Shown piece by piece: positions 9,894 to 18,527 of a stretch of DNA of 64,000 bases. Source of the DNA: Comamonas sp. SCN 65-56 (GTDB lineage Bacteria > Pseudomonadota > Gammaproteobacteria > Burkholderiales > Burkholderiaceae_C). A program made the translations under genes and the position numbers. How positions within the stretch are numbered: the first letter of the stretch is position 1; every line of letters begins with the position of its first letter. The notes under the pieces were generated by a model that did no database searches, was not told the origin of the DNA, and saw only the letters and a list, made by a program, of their open reading frames with translations. The stretch is taken from NCBI RefSeq assembly GCF_001724135.1, contig NZ_MEDS01000011.1, positions 55,897 to 119,896 on the forward strand, given 5' to 3'.

Positions 9894-10624
9894 CTGACAG
9901 CCCCCCGCTCCTCCCCCCTTCGGATGAAGCGCCGCCCCAGCGACGCATCCGCAGCTTTGTGCTGCGCGCCGGTCGCACCACGGCCGGACAGGAAAAAGCA
10001 CTCTCCGAGCTGGGCCCTCGCTTTTTGCTGCCCTATGCGCAGGCGCCACTGGATGCCGCCGAGGCGTTTGGCCGGCAGGCGCCACTCATCCTGGAGATCG
10101 GTTTTGGCATGGGCGAAGCCACGGCGCATATCGCCCAGCTGCGGCCGGACGACAACTTTCTCTGCTGCGAGGTGCATGAGCCCGGCGTCGGTGCGCTGCT
10201 CAGGCGCATGGGCGAGCAGGGCATTGCCAACATCCGCATCCTGCGCCACGACGCGGTGGAAGTGCTCACGCACATGCTCGCGCCGGATCAGCTCGATGGC
10301 GTGCACATTTTTTTTCCCGATCCGTGGCACAAAAAACGCCACCACAAGCGCCGCCTGATCCAGCCGCCCTTGGTGGCCCTGCTGGCCAGCCGCATCAAGC
10401 CCGGCGGCTATCTGCATTGCGCCACCGACTGGCAGCCCTATGCCGAGCAGATGCTGCACGTCCTCTCTGGCGAGCCGCAGCTGGCCAACACGTCGCAGGA
10501 CTGGGCCGAGCGCCCGGCCTACCGGCCCCTGACCAAGTTTGAAAACCGCGGCCTGCGCCTTGGGCATGGGGTCTGGGATCTCGTGTTCCGGCGCGGGACC
10601 TACGGCAATTGTCAAATTTTGTGA
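9890..10624 (+). CDS. trmB: tRNA (guanine-N7-)-methyltransferase
   Basis: It methylates G46 of tRNA using S-adenosylmethionine. From GTG 9890, which overlaps the gluQ stop (GTGA), the protein is 244 aa. It contains [11 protein letters not shown], the SAM-binding [25 protein letters not shown] (a TrmB signature) and [12 protein letters not shown]. An ATG at 9863 lies inside gluQ and would add nine residues; the GTG is favoured. A palindrome (10609-10627) overlaps the 3' end. Confidence 0.95.
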   Translation: MTDSPPLLPPSDEAPPQRRIRSFVLRAGRTTAGQEKALSELGPRFLLPYAQAPLDAAEAFGRQAPLILEIGFGMGEATAHIAQLRPDDNFLCCEVHEPGVGALLRRMGEQGIANIRILRHDAVEVLTHMLAPDQLDGVHIFFPDPWHKKRHHKRRLIQPPLVALLASRIKPGGYLHCATDWQPYAEQMLHVLSGEPQLANTSQDWAERPAYRPLTKFENRGLRLGHGVWDLVFRRGTYGNCQIL

Positions 10625-10627
10625 CAA
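10609..10627. promoter_or_regulatory. Palindrome TTGTCA-N7-TGACAA upstream of the GGDEF/EAL gene
   Basis: A perfect 6-bp inverted repeat with a 7-bp AT-rich spacer spans the trmB stop codon. A further half-site, GTTGTC, lies about 10 bp downstream. It could be an operator for the signalling gene that starts at 10766; no regulator is identified. Confidence 0.35.
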
Positions 10628-10765
10628 CACCACAGTTGTCGTATTTGGTGGATCCATAGATGCGCAAGCGCTGAATTGTTGCTAGGATGACTCGCAGAAA
10701 GACGCTGCGGGACGAAAACGACGGGTCGATTCCGGTGCCGCGGCCGTTGCCATCGGTTTTACAGG

Positions 10766-13635
10766 ATGTCACACACTGCGCGCACGAAAACGCAATGGAG
10801 CATTTGCCTGGGCGCGCTGCTCTTGTGGGCCGCGTTTGCCTGGATCCCCGGCCTCGCCGATCCCCTTCCCTCTGACGCGCGCCGGCTGGAGGCGCACCTG
10901 GCGCTTGAGCTCTGCTCCATCCTCTTGTGCGCGATGACCGTGGCGATCGTCTGGTACGACCGCAATCCCGCAGCGCGGGGACGCGACAACTGGCTGATCT
11001 TCGGCCTCACGCTGGTGGCGCTGCTGGACTTGCTGCATGCGCTTGATTACCACAGCCTGCTTGGGCCCGCGGGCAGCCTGGCCAGCGCGGAGTCCGTCTG
11101 GTACCGGCAGCTGGCGCGCGTGGCGGAGGTTCTGGTGCTGTTCGCCTTCGGGCTGAAGCTGCGCGGCTCGGGGCAAAAACGCTATTGGCTTGCCGCTGCC
11201 GCGGCCATCGCCCTGGCCATTGGCAACATCGGCTCCACGCACCCGGTCTGGTTGATCCAATGGCTGCGCAACGACGCCGCCCCGACTTCCCCCGGCATGC
11301 TGATGCAATACCTGCTGGTGCTGCTGGACGCCGCATGCGCCGCGCTGCTGTACTACCGCTGGCGGCGCGATGGCGGCTCGCACTGGCTGCAACTGGCCAG
11401 CATGGCTTTCGTCCTCGGTGTTTCCAACATGGCCTACATCGGGCACATGGGTCGACTCGATGGTGTCGGCGTGGCCGTTCACCTGATCAAGATTGCGGCC
11501 TACTTTCTGGCCTTCAGGCTGACCTTGTTCATCGTCGTGCAGCGTCGGCAAAGAATTCTTGAAGTCTCCCAGCGCACCATTGATCAGCAAAAGCGCAAGC
11601 TGGCGGCGCTCTTGAACGACATACCGCTGGAGCTGGTGCAGCTCGATGCCAACCTCAACGTGCGCTATGCCAATCCGCGCCATACCCGGCGCATCGGCGC
11701 CGCGCTCGAATCGCTGCAGGACACGCCATGGCTGGACCAATGGCCACAGGCGCAGCGCCAGAGCCTGGAGCGCGATTTGCGCGCGGCGCTGCAGGCCAAA
11801 ACCACCGAGCTGGATGTCCAGCTCGATGCAGAAGGGGCACCGGCCCAGCATTTTCACCTGGTCGCCTCGCCCCAGTTGGGCAGCGCCTCCGACGAAGGCC
11901 TGGTGGTGATGATCACCGACACCACTGTGCAGGAATCCGCGCGCATGCTGGTGGAAGCCTCGCTCAAGGAAGTCTCCGAGCTGCGCGCCGCGCTGGATGC
12001 GCATGCCATCGTCGCCGCCACCGACGCCCGCGGCGTGATCATCAAGGTCAACGACAAGTTCTGCCAGATCTCCAAGTACGAACGCAGCGAGCTGCTGGGC
12101 AGGACGCACCGGGTGATCAATTCCGGCCTGCATCCCAAGGGTTTTTTCGCGGCGATGTGGAAGGTGATCTCTTCCGGCGAAATCTGGAACGGAGAAATCT
12201 GCAACCGCGCCAAGGATGGCTCGCTCTATTGGGTGCAGACCACCATCGTGCCATTCATCGGCGATGAAGGCATTCCGGTGCAGTACATCTCGATCCGCGC
12301 CGACATCACCCAGCGCAAGGAGGCCGAGGAAGCGGCGCAGCAGATGGCGCTGTACGACGCGCTCACCAGCCTGCCCAACCGGCGGCTGCTGTACGAGCAC
12401 ATCCAGACGGCGATGGGAAAGAGCGCGGACTGGACAATTTCAAGGAAATCAACGACACGCTGGGGCACGACCAGGGCGATGAGCTGCTGCGCCAGGTCGC
12501 GCGGCGCCTGAACCACAGCGTACGGCCCGGCGACACCGTGGCGCGCCTGGGCGGCGACGAATTCGTCGTGCTCGTCAACGAGCTCAGCGCCACCCTGGTC
12601 GGTGCGATGCAAGAGACGCAAACCATTGCCGAGAAGGTCCGCGAGGCGCTGGAGCAGGTCTATGAATTCGGCGGGCACACGGTGCATACCTCGTCCAGCA
12701 TTGGCGTGTCGCTGTTTCAAGGCAAGGCGACAGCGCAGGAGGAAATCCTCAAGCGCGCCGACATGGCGCTCTACCGCGCCAAGGCCCGCGGGCGCAACCA
12801 GGTCAGCATGTTTGACCCGAGCATGCAGGCGGAGGTGGAGACCCATGCCAGCCTGATGGCCGACCTGCGCCTGGCGCTGCCGCGTGAGGAGTTGCGCCTG
12901 TACTACCAGGTGGTGGTGGACAGTGATCTGCGGCCGCTGGGCTATGAGGCACTGCTGCGCTGGCAGCACCCGGAGCGCGGCATGGTGCCACCGCTGGATT
13001 TCATCGCCAGGGCGGAAGACTCGGGGCTCATCATCCCCATAGGTACCTGGGCGCTGCAGACGGCGTGCCATCAGCTCGCCCAATGGGCCCAGTCGCCCGA
13101 GACGGCGCATCTGACCGTCGCCGTCAACATCAGCGCGCGGCAGTTCCGCGACCCGGAGTTCGTCGCCACCGTACAGCGTACCCTGGCTGCCAGCGGAGCT
13201 GATCCGCACCGGCTGCGCCTGGAGCTGACGGAAAGCATGTTCCACAGCGACGTGGAGCAAACCATAGAGAAGATGAACCTGCTGCGCGCGCTGGGCACCG
13301 GCTTCTCGCTGGATGATTTCGGCACCGGCTATTCGTCGCTCAGCTACCTCAAGCGCATGCCGCTGGATGTGCTCAAGATCGACAAATCCTTCATCAACGA
13401 CATCCTGACGGACCAGGACGACGCCGCCATTGCCCAAACCATCCTGGCGCTGGCCGAAACCCTGGAGCTGCAGGTGGTGGCCGAAGGCATCGAGGAGCCG
13501 GAGCAGTTCGAATGGCTGCGGCTGCGCGAGTGCCATGCCTACCAGGGTTATCTTTTCAGCAAGCCCCAACCGATCGAAGCCATCGCCGCAGCACCGCATC
13601 GGCTGCAGGATACGGCTGGCGCCGCTGGTTTATAG
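10766..13635 (+). pseudogene. MASE3/PAS/GGDEF/EAL cyclic-di-GMP protein broken by a frameshifting deletion
   Basis: The first frame (10766-12511) encodes a 7-helix membrane sensor of MASE3 appearance (LLDLLHALDYH), a linker, a PAS domain (residues ~410-520) and the start of GGDEF (LYDALTSLPNRRLL). Near 12422-12431 the frame is lost. The correct frame resumes at LDNFKEINDTLGH and runs to 13635, with GGDEF and an EAL domain having YEALLRW, NISARQF, LELTES, DDFGTGYSS and VVAEGIE. The GGDEF metal strand (the usual A-L-x-F-I-D before LDNF) is missing, so about 28-34 bp (length 1 modulo 3) were lost. Cyclase activity should be gone. The EAL half could only be made by reinitiation, for example at ATG 12538. 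A sequence error is possible but would have to be a multi-base deletion. Confidence 0.8.
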
Positions 13636-13646
13636 TGGGAGCCGCC

Positions 13647-14003
13647 ATGCCCAAGCCCGAGCCAGCGGACACAGTCGATAACGAACCCTTGGTGTTTCAA
13701 CCGAGCGACGCGGTATTCGCACGGGCGGCGGAGATCTTCCGGCTGATGTCCACGCCCATACGCATACGCATCATCAATACGCTGTGCCATGGCGAGAAGA
13801 ATGTCTCGGAAATTCTGGACAGCGTCGTCACCACACAACCGAACCTGAGCCAGCACCTGAATCTGCTCTATCAGGCGCGCGTGCTGGACAAGGAACGCCG
13901 CGGCAACCAGATTTTCTACCGCATAGCCAACCGCGACGTGGTGGCGCTGTGCCGCACCCTGTGCAGCCAGGTCGCGGCCGATCAGGCACTTGCTGCCGAG
14001 TAG
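13647..14003 (+). CDS. ArsR/SmtB family winged-helix regulator
   Basis: A 118-aa regulator starting at ATG 13647, after GGGAGCC. The helix-turn-helix is around TTQPNLSQHLNLLYQARVL, followed by the wing KERRGNQIFYRI. Cysteines sit in NTLCHGEKN (start of helix 2) and in ALCRTLC near the C-terminus, the same regions as the two sensor cysteines of persulfide-responsive BigR/SqrR/SoxR-type ArsR proteins. A sulfide or redox role is therefore possible, but metal sensing is not excluded. It follows the broken GGDEF/EAL gene by 11 bp. No obvious target operon is adjacent, and the next genes are convergent. Confidence 0.88.
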   Translation: MPKPEPADTVDNEPLVFQPSDAVFARAAEIFRLMSTPIRIRIINTLCHGEKNVSEILDSVVTTQPNLSQHLNLLYQARVLDKERRGNQIFYRIANRDVVALCRTLCSQVAADQALAAE

Positions 14004-14103
14004 CAAGGCGCCGGCATCGGCAGCTATGCGCCGTCAGCAGCCCTGTGCGGTGGTGGCGATGAACTCCGCAATGATGGAGATGACCGCAGGACCCAAGGCT
14101 GGC

Positions 14104-15015
14104 TCAACGCAGCACCCGCCGCATGGCCAGGTAGCGCTGCTCGTTGCTGGCGCCTGCAATGCCAGAAAACTTGCCGTTCATCAGAGGCTCGAGCCTGGCG
14201 ATGCGCTCCTGCGCCGGCGGGTGCGTAGCCAGCAGCAGCTGGTAGTTGGCATCCTGCGCCGAGCCACCGGCCACCACGCGCAGCGATTGCATCAGCCCCG
14301 CTGGCGCATAGCCGGCACGCGCGGCCCACAGCATGCCGTAGCGGTCGGCGTCGTACTCGTCGGACTGGTCCAGACCCTTGGCGTAGATGTTGCGCACCAT
14401 ATTAATCATGGCGCCACTGAGCTGGCTGTTGCCGCTGCGTGCCTCGACGATGCCGCCGGCGATCTGCGCGAAGCCGCCCTTCTTGACGGCCGACAGATAG
14501 TGGCCATGCAGCACATGCGTGATTTCATGGCCCAGCACCCCGGCGAGTTCGGCCTCGGAGTTGAGCGCAAGCAACAGGCCCTTGGTGACAAACACATAGC
14601 CGCCCGGCGTGGCATAGGCGTTGACGGCGTCGGAATCGATGACGCCAAAGCGCCAGTCGTAGGACGCCGGCTTGCCCTGCCCGTCCTTGCGCGGATCGGT
14701 CTGTCCGGCAACCCACAAGCCAACGCGGTTGACGTAGCGCTGCAGCTCGTCGTTGCGCAGCAGCGGGCGCGCGCCCAGAAGCACCGAGGCAAAGCCCGAG
14801 CCCAGCTCGCGCTCTTCCTGCGGGCTGTAGTCCTTGAAGGCGGCAGAAGCGCCTTGTACGACGTTTTGCACGCCGCTCACCACACCGCCACCCGACGAGC
14901 CGCCGCCCAAGCTGCCGAGCGCACCGCTCAGTCCGGAGGGCATGGTTTCGCAGCCGGCCAGCAGCGCGGCGCAGGCTCCGAGCGCCAGCCAGCGCTTGAA
15001 CGCAACGCGCTTCAT
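14104..15015 (-). CDS. M48 family metalloprotease lipoprotein
   Basis: A 303-aa peptidase with a lipoprotein signal (residues 1-~22, ending LLAGC) and a Gly/Ser-rich linker, so it is probably anchored in the outer membrane facing the periplasm. The catalytic HEITHVLHGH (HExxH) is at about residue 165, and the third ligand region is DEYDADRYGM. This resembles LoiP/YcaL-type proteases that act on misfolded envelope proteins. Its start overlaps the stop of the SH3 gene by 4 bp (15012-15015), and that gene overlaps the cyclase gene, giving a three-gene unit. Confidence 0.92.
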   Translation of the reverse strand: MKRVAFKRWLALGACAALLAGCETMPSGLSGALGSLGGGSSGGGVVSGVQNVVQGASAAFKDYSPQEERELGSGFASVLLGARPLLRNDELQRYVNRVGLWVAGQTDPRKDGQGKPASYDWRFGVIDSDAVNAYATPGGYVFVTKGLLLALNSEAELAGVLGHEITHVLHGHYLSAVKKGGFAQIAGGIVEARSGNSQLSGAMINMVRNIYAKGLDQSDEYDADRYGMLWAARAGYAPAGLMQSLRVVAGGSAQDANYQLLLATHPPAQERIARLEPLMNGKFSGIAGASNEQRYLAMRRVLR

Positions 15016-15530
15016 TGCCCACCTCCGTCGTAATCGGTGATCTTCACCGCGCTGAGCTTGCCGCCGCGGGCAAACTGCTGGGCATCGCCGGCCTTGACGA
15101 CGTAGCGCTCCAGCTGCTGTACCTCTTGCGGCGCAGGCTGGGCATTGGCCAACTGCTCCTGCGTCAGGCCGCGGGTACCGGTGGTTGCCGTTGGCGCAGA
15201 GCTGGAGCCGGTGAACAGGCCGGCGAGTGCGTTGCCCCCGCCGGTCGCGGGCGCCGGTCTGGCGGCGCTCATCGATTTCACGTGCGACATCCGCACCCAA
15301 CCCTGGTGCTGACCGGACTGCACCTTGAGCCAGCCGCCCTGCGTCTGCACCGCCTGCAACGGAGCGCCGATGGGCAGCTGCTGCACCACCATGGAGTTGA
15401 GCGAGGGCGTGGCACGCAACTGCGTGGCCGTCGTCACCTCGTGCGTTTGTGCGCCCGCCAACGCAGACCACGCCAGCGCTGCCAGCAGCGCCAGCCAGCG
15501 CCAGCCGTTTTTCAATGGCATCCGGTTCAT
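15012..15530 (-). CDS. Secreted bacterial SH3-domain protein
   Basis: A 172-aa exported protein. A signal peptide (residues 1-~28, cut near ALAGAQ) is followed by an SH3b domain at ~30-88 (ATQLRATPSLNSMVVQQLP, GGWLKVQSGQHQGWV), then a Ser/Ala-rich linker and a short C-terminal segment, AVKITDYDGG. SH3b domains often bind peptidoglycan. It lies between the CHASE2 cyclase and the M48 lipoprotein with 4-bp overlaps on both sides, so the three are probably translationally coupled. The role is unknown; help for the protease or envelope sensing are possible. Confidence 0.8.
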   Translation of the reverse strand: MNRMPLKNGWRWLALLAALAWSALAGAQTHEVTTATQLRATPSLNSMVVQQLPIGAPLQAVQTQGGWLKVQSGQHQGWVRMSHVKSMSAARPAPATGGGNALAGLFTGSSSAPTATTGTRGLTQEQLANAQPAPQEVQQLERYVVKAGDAQQFARGGKLSAVKITDYDGGGQ

Positions 15531-17485
15531 GACTCACCTCCTTCGCTTGCGGGCTGTCTGCCCGTCCCTGTGCGGCGCATTGTAGGCAGCGGCTCGTACA
15601 AACGCACCTGCTGATCGCGCCCCTTGACGGTGAAGGCGCCGTGATCGACAAAGCCGAAAGCGTCGCCGCACAGCGCGCGGGTGGATTCGGACACCAGGAT
15701 GCGCGCAATGCCCTTGGTGCAGCCTTCGATGCGGCTGCCCAGGTTCACCGTATCGCCGATGGCGGTGTAATCGAGCCGCTGCGAGGTACCGAGAAAGCCG
15801 ATCACGGCCGGGCCGCTGTGGATGCCGATGCCGATCTCGAACACCGTGCCCGGCAGCTCACGCGCGACCTCGGCGGCAAAGCGCTCGAGCGCCTCGGACA
15901 TGCCGAGCGCCGCGCGCACCGCCCGTTCGGCGTGGTCGGTCTGCGCCACCGGCGCGCCCCAGAAGGCCATGATGGCATCGCCGATGAACTTGTCCAGCGT
16001 GCCGCCGTGCTGAAAAATCACCTGCACCTGCATCTCGAAATAGCGGTTGAGCAGCGCGACGATTTCCTCCGGCTGGCGGTGCTCGGAGAGGCTGGTAAAG
16101 CCGCGGATGTCGGAAAACAGCACTGTCACCTCGCGGCTGGCGGAGACCTCGGCCTGCGCCACCTGCTGCGTCTCCGACAGGCGGTTCACGATGCGCGGAT
16201 CGACAAAGCGCGAGAACATCGCCTGCACATGGTGGCGCTGGGCCATCTCCAGGCGCGAAGACAGCAGGCCGAAGGCCAGCAAGGCCAGCACCCCCATCGC
16301 CAGCGACGAGACCGGCATCCAGTAGAGGTTGACACGCAGCAGCAGCACCGACATGCCCAGCGTCAGCAGCGCTACCGTGGCCAGGATGCTGGCCGGCCAG
16401 ACCGGCGAAGCACGCGACGCAAAGCCGATCCCCATGGCCGCGATCAGCACCAGCGCCAGCGCGGGGTTGACCCAGTCCGGTACTTCTCGCAGCCAGTCGT
16501 CCGATTGCAGATTGGCCAGCGCCGTTGCCAGCACGAAGGGGCCCGGCGTGGTGGCGTTCACCGGCGTGGGCACGAAATCCAGCAGCCCGCTGGCGGTAGC
16601 GCCGATGACGATGATCTTGCCCGCCGGGTCAAACGGCAGCGCAGCGCCTTCAGTCTGCGTTGCCAGATACACCTTGGCATACGGTATGCGCGTGAACGGC
16701 TTGCCATACCAGTGCAGCCGAAAGCGCGGCGTCTGCGGCTCGGGCAAATGCAGCAGTTCGGCAACGCGGCCGATGATGTGCGGCAGCCACCAGCCCTGGG
16801 TTTCGCGCCCCAGTTCGGTACTGCGGCCGATACCGTCGGCATCCTTGATGAAGTTGATGTAGCCGGTGCGCCAGAGCTCGGGTGGCAACGCAATCGGCGC
16901 ATCGATGCCGTAGCGCGCCTGCGGGTCGGCCTGCGGCCCGGCGCGCAGGCCCATCGCCTTGGGTGCCAGTGCCAGCGGTGCCTGCTGCGCCGAATCTTCC
17001 ATCAGGATCATGGGCACGAAGATGCGCTCATCGTGCATGGCCTGCGCCAGCGCGGTATCGTTCTCCGGGTGCAGCCGGTCCTGCGGAGACAAAATGATGT
17101 CCAGCACGATGGCGCGCGGCTGGTGCGCTGTCAGCGCCGTCAGCAGCTCGGCATGGATGGCGCGTGGCCAGGACCAGGTGCCTGCGATCTCCAGCATCTG
17201 CGGATCGACCAGCGAAGGCTGATCGATATCCACCACCACCACGTCCTGCGGTGGCGTGCGCCGCGCGGCATCCAGGCGCAGCAGGGCATCGCCCACGCGG
17301 TTGTCCAGCGCATCGAGCGCGTGCCAGTGCATCAAGTCGGCCAGCGTCAACAGCGCCAGCAGCGCCCCGAGCAAGGCATACAAGGTGCGTCTGCCGAAGC
17401 GCTCGCGCAGCCGTGCAAGCCACAGGGTTGATCGCGCAGGTTCAGCCACGAAGCGCAGTATCTCGGGCGCATGCCGTGGCGTCAA
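15527..17485 (-). CDS. CHASE2-domain class III adenylate/guanylate cyclase
   Basis: A 652-aa membrane receptor. After an N-terminal helix (~residues 35-52) comes an extracytoplasmic CHASE2 domain (~55-335: VVVVDIDQPSL, WPRAIHAELL, INFIKDADGIGR, IIVIGATASG), then three C-terminal helices (~340-410), typical of CHASE2 proteins. The class III catalytic domain (~450-620) has both metal aspartates (LFSDIRGFTSL, FIGDAIMAFWGAP) and the TAIGDTVNLGSR segment. It heads the SH3/M48 unit. It presumably makes cAMP in response to an envelope signal; adenylate versus guanylate specificity is not settled here. Confidence 0.9.
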   Translation of the reverse strand: MTPRHAPEILRFVAEPARSTLWLARLRERFGRRTLYALLGALLALLTLADLMHWHALDALDNRVGDALLRLDAARRTPPQDVVVVDIDQPSLVDPQMLEIAGTWSWPRAIHAELLTALTAHQPRAIVLDIILSPQDRLHPENDTALAQAMHDERIFVPMILMEDSAQQAPLALAPKAMGLRAGPQADPQARYGIDAPIALPPELWRTGYINFIKDADGIGRSTELGRETQGWWLPHIIGRVAELLHLPEPQTPRFRLHWYGKPFTRIPYAKVYLATQTEGAALPFDPAGKIIVIGATASGLLDFVPTPVNATTPGPFVLATALANLQSDDWLREVPDWVNPALALVLIAAMGIGFASRASPVWPASILATVALLTLGMSVLLLRVNLYWMPVSSLAMGVLALLAFGLLSSRLEMAQRHHVQAMFSRFVDPRIVNRLSETQQVAQAEVSASREVTVLFSDIRGFTSLSEHRQPEEIVALLNRYFEMQVQVIFQHGGTLDKFIGDAIMAFWGAPVAQTDHAERAVRAALGMSEALERFAAEVARELPGTVFEIGIGIHSGPAVIGFLGTSQRLDYTAIGDTVNLGSRIEGCTKGIARILVSESTRALCGDAFGFVDHGAFTVKGRDQQVRLYEPLPTMRRTGTGRQPASEGGES

Positions 17486-17500
17486 TATCTGGGCCAGAAA

Positions 17501-17562
17501 CTATTGATGTTGTAGCTGTCAGCGCTTGCCAGCATTGCGCCAATGCCCAATTTGACTCAAGT
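17501..17562 (-). repeat. AT-rich palindromic repeat, family 1, copy C (intergenic)
   Basis: Read on the minus strand it has CAAATTGGGCATTGGCGC, a spacer, CAAGCGCTGACAGCTA and an AT-rich end. It fills the gap between rlmB and the cyclase gene, both on the minus strand. Confidence 0.75.
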
Positions 17563-17563
17563 T

Positions 17564-18298
17564 TCAACCACGCTGGCGCAGCGCTTCATACAGGCACACG
17601 CCGCTGGCAACCGAGACGTTCAGGCTCTCCACTGCACCGCGCATCGGGATGGAGACCAGCGCATCGCAGCGCTTGCGCGTGAGCTGGCGCATGCCGCTGC
17701 CTTCGGCGCCCAGCACCAGCGCCACGGGGCCGCGCAGGTCGGCCTGGTACAGCGTTTGCGGTGCATCGTCGCTGGTACCAACGACTCGAATGTCGCGCTC
17801 CTTGAGCTCATCGAGTTGGCGCGCCAGGTTGGTGACCATGAAGTATGGCACGGTCTCGGCCGCGCCGCTGGCCACCTTGGCGACGGTGGCGTTGATGCCG
17901 GCTGCATGATCCTTGGGCGCGATGATGGCGTGCGCGCCGGCGCCATCGGCCACGCGCAGGCAGGCGCCGAGGTTGTGCGGATCGGTCACGCCGTCGAGCA
18001 CCAGCAGCAGCGGCGGCACGCTCAGGCCGTCGAGCAGATCGTCGATCGAATGGCCACGCGCCAGCTCCTGCACGCGCGCCGCCACACCTTGGTGGCCATG
18101 GGTGCCGGCCAGACGCGCGATGCGCAGGCCATCGGCTTCCACCAGGCGTACGCCCGCCTCTTTTGCGCGCTCGACGAACTGGCGCATGCGCGCGTCGCGC
18201 CGCGAGGGGTCATGCAGGACTTCGACCACGCTCGCGGGCGCGGTCTTCAGGCGCACGCTCACCGCGTGAAAGCCAAAAAGCACTTTGAGATCAGCCAT
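17564..18298 (-). CDS. rlmB: 23S rRNA (guanosine-2'-O-)-methyltransferase RlmB
   Basis: A SPOUT-class methyltransferase that modifies G2251 in the ribosomal P-site loop of 23S rRNA. The 244-aa protein starts at ATG 18298 with LFGFHAVSVRLKT. An N-terminal L30e-like substrate domain is followed by the SPOUT domain with DGVTDPHNLGACLR, VLGAEGSGMR and SIPMRGAVESLNVSVASG, the three trefoil-knot motifs. The length is typical. The gene is separated from a downstream repeat by only a few bases and from the divergent cardiolipin synthase gene by about 230 bp that contain a palindromic repeat. Confidence 0.96.
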   Translation of the reverse strand: MADLKVLFGFHAVSVRLKTAPASVVEVLHDPSRRDARMRQFVERAKEAGVRLVEADGLRIARLAGTHGHQGVAARVQELARGHSIDDLLDGLSVPPLLLVLDGVTDPHNLGACLRVADGAGAHAIIAPKDHAAGINATVAKVASGAAETVPYFMVTNLARQLDELKERDIRVVGTSDDAPQTLYQADLRGPVALVLGAEGSGMRQLTRKRCDALVSIPMRGAVESLNVSVASGVCLYEALRQRG

Positions 18299-18389
18299 GG
18301 CCGGGATTATCGGCGCGCGGGCACACCGCTCTCGGGCATCATCGGCGCATCCACCGAGAGCTTCAGAGGAAACCACCCATGCCTGCCTT

Positions 18390-18484
18390 GCACGCCAAAA
18401 CACCGCCACTCTTCGTTGCAAATACTCGCCATAGCCCGAGCTATGACTGCGTTTTGCGCCTCGATTGGCAGCGTTTTGGTGCGC
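18390..18484. repeat. Long imperfect palindrome, family 2, short copy
   Basis: The centre is CATAGC-CCGA-GCTATG (18430-18445). The arms extend about 40 bp on each side, with CCAAAAC near one end and GTTTTGG near the other, and CGTTGCAAATACTCGC shared with the larger copy at 41336-41495. It occupies the rlmB/cls intergenic region. Confidence 0.7.
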
Positions 18485-18527
18485 CTTTCGGGCGCGGGCG
18501 ATTTCCTCCCAAGCTCTGACCACGCCG

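Noticed and set aside
12400..12540. Programmed ribosomal frameshift in the GGDEF/EAL gene
   Set aside because: No slippery sequence is visible and the conserved GGDEF metal strand is absent, so bases are missing rather than recoded.
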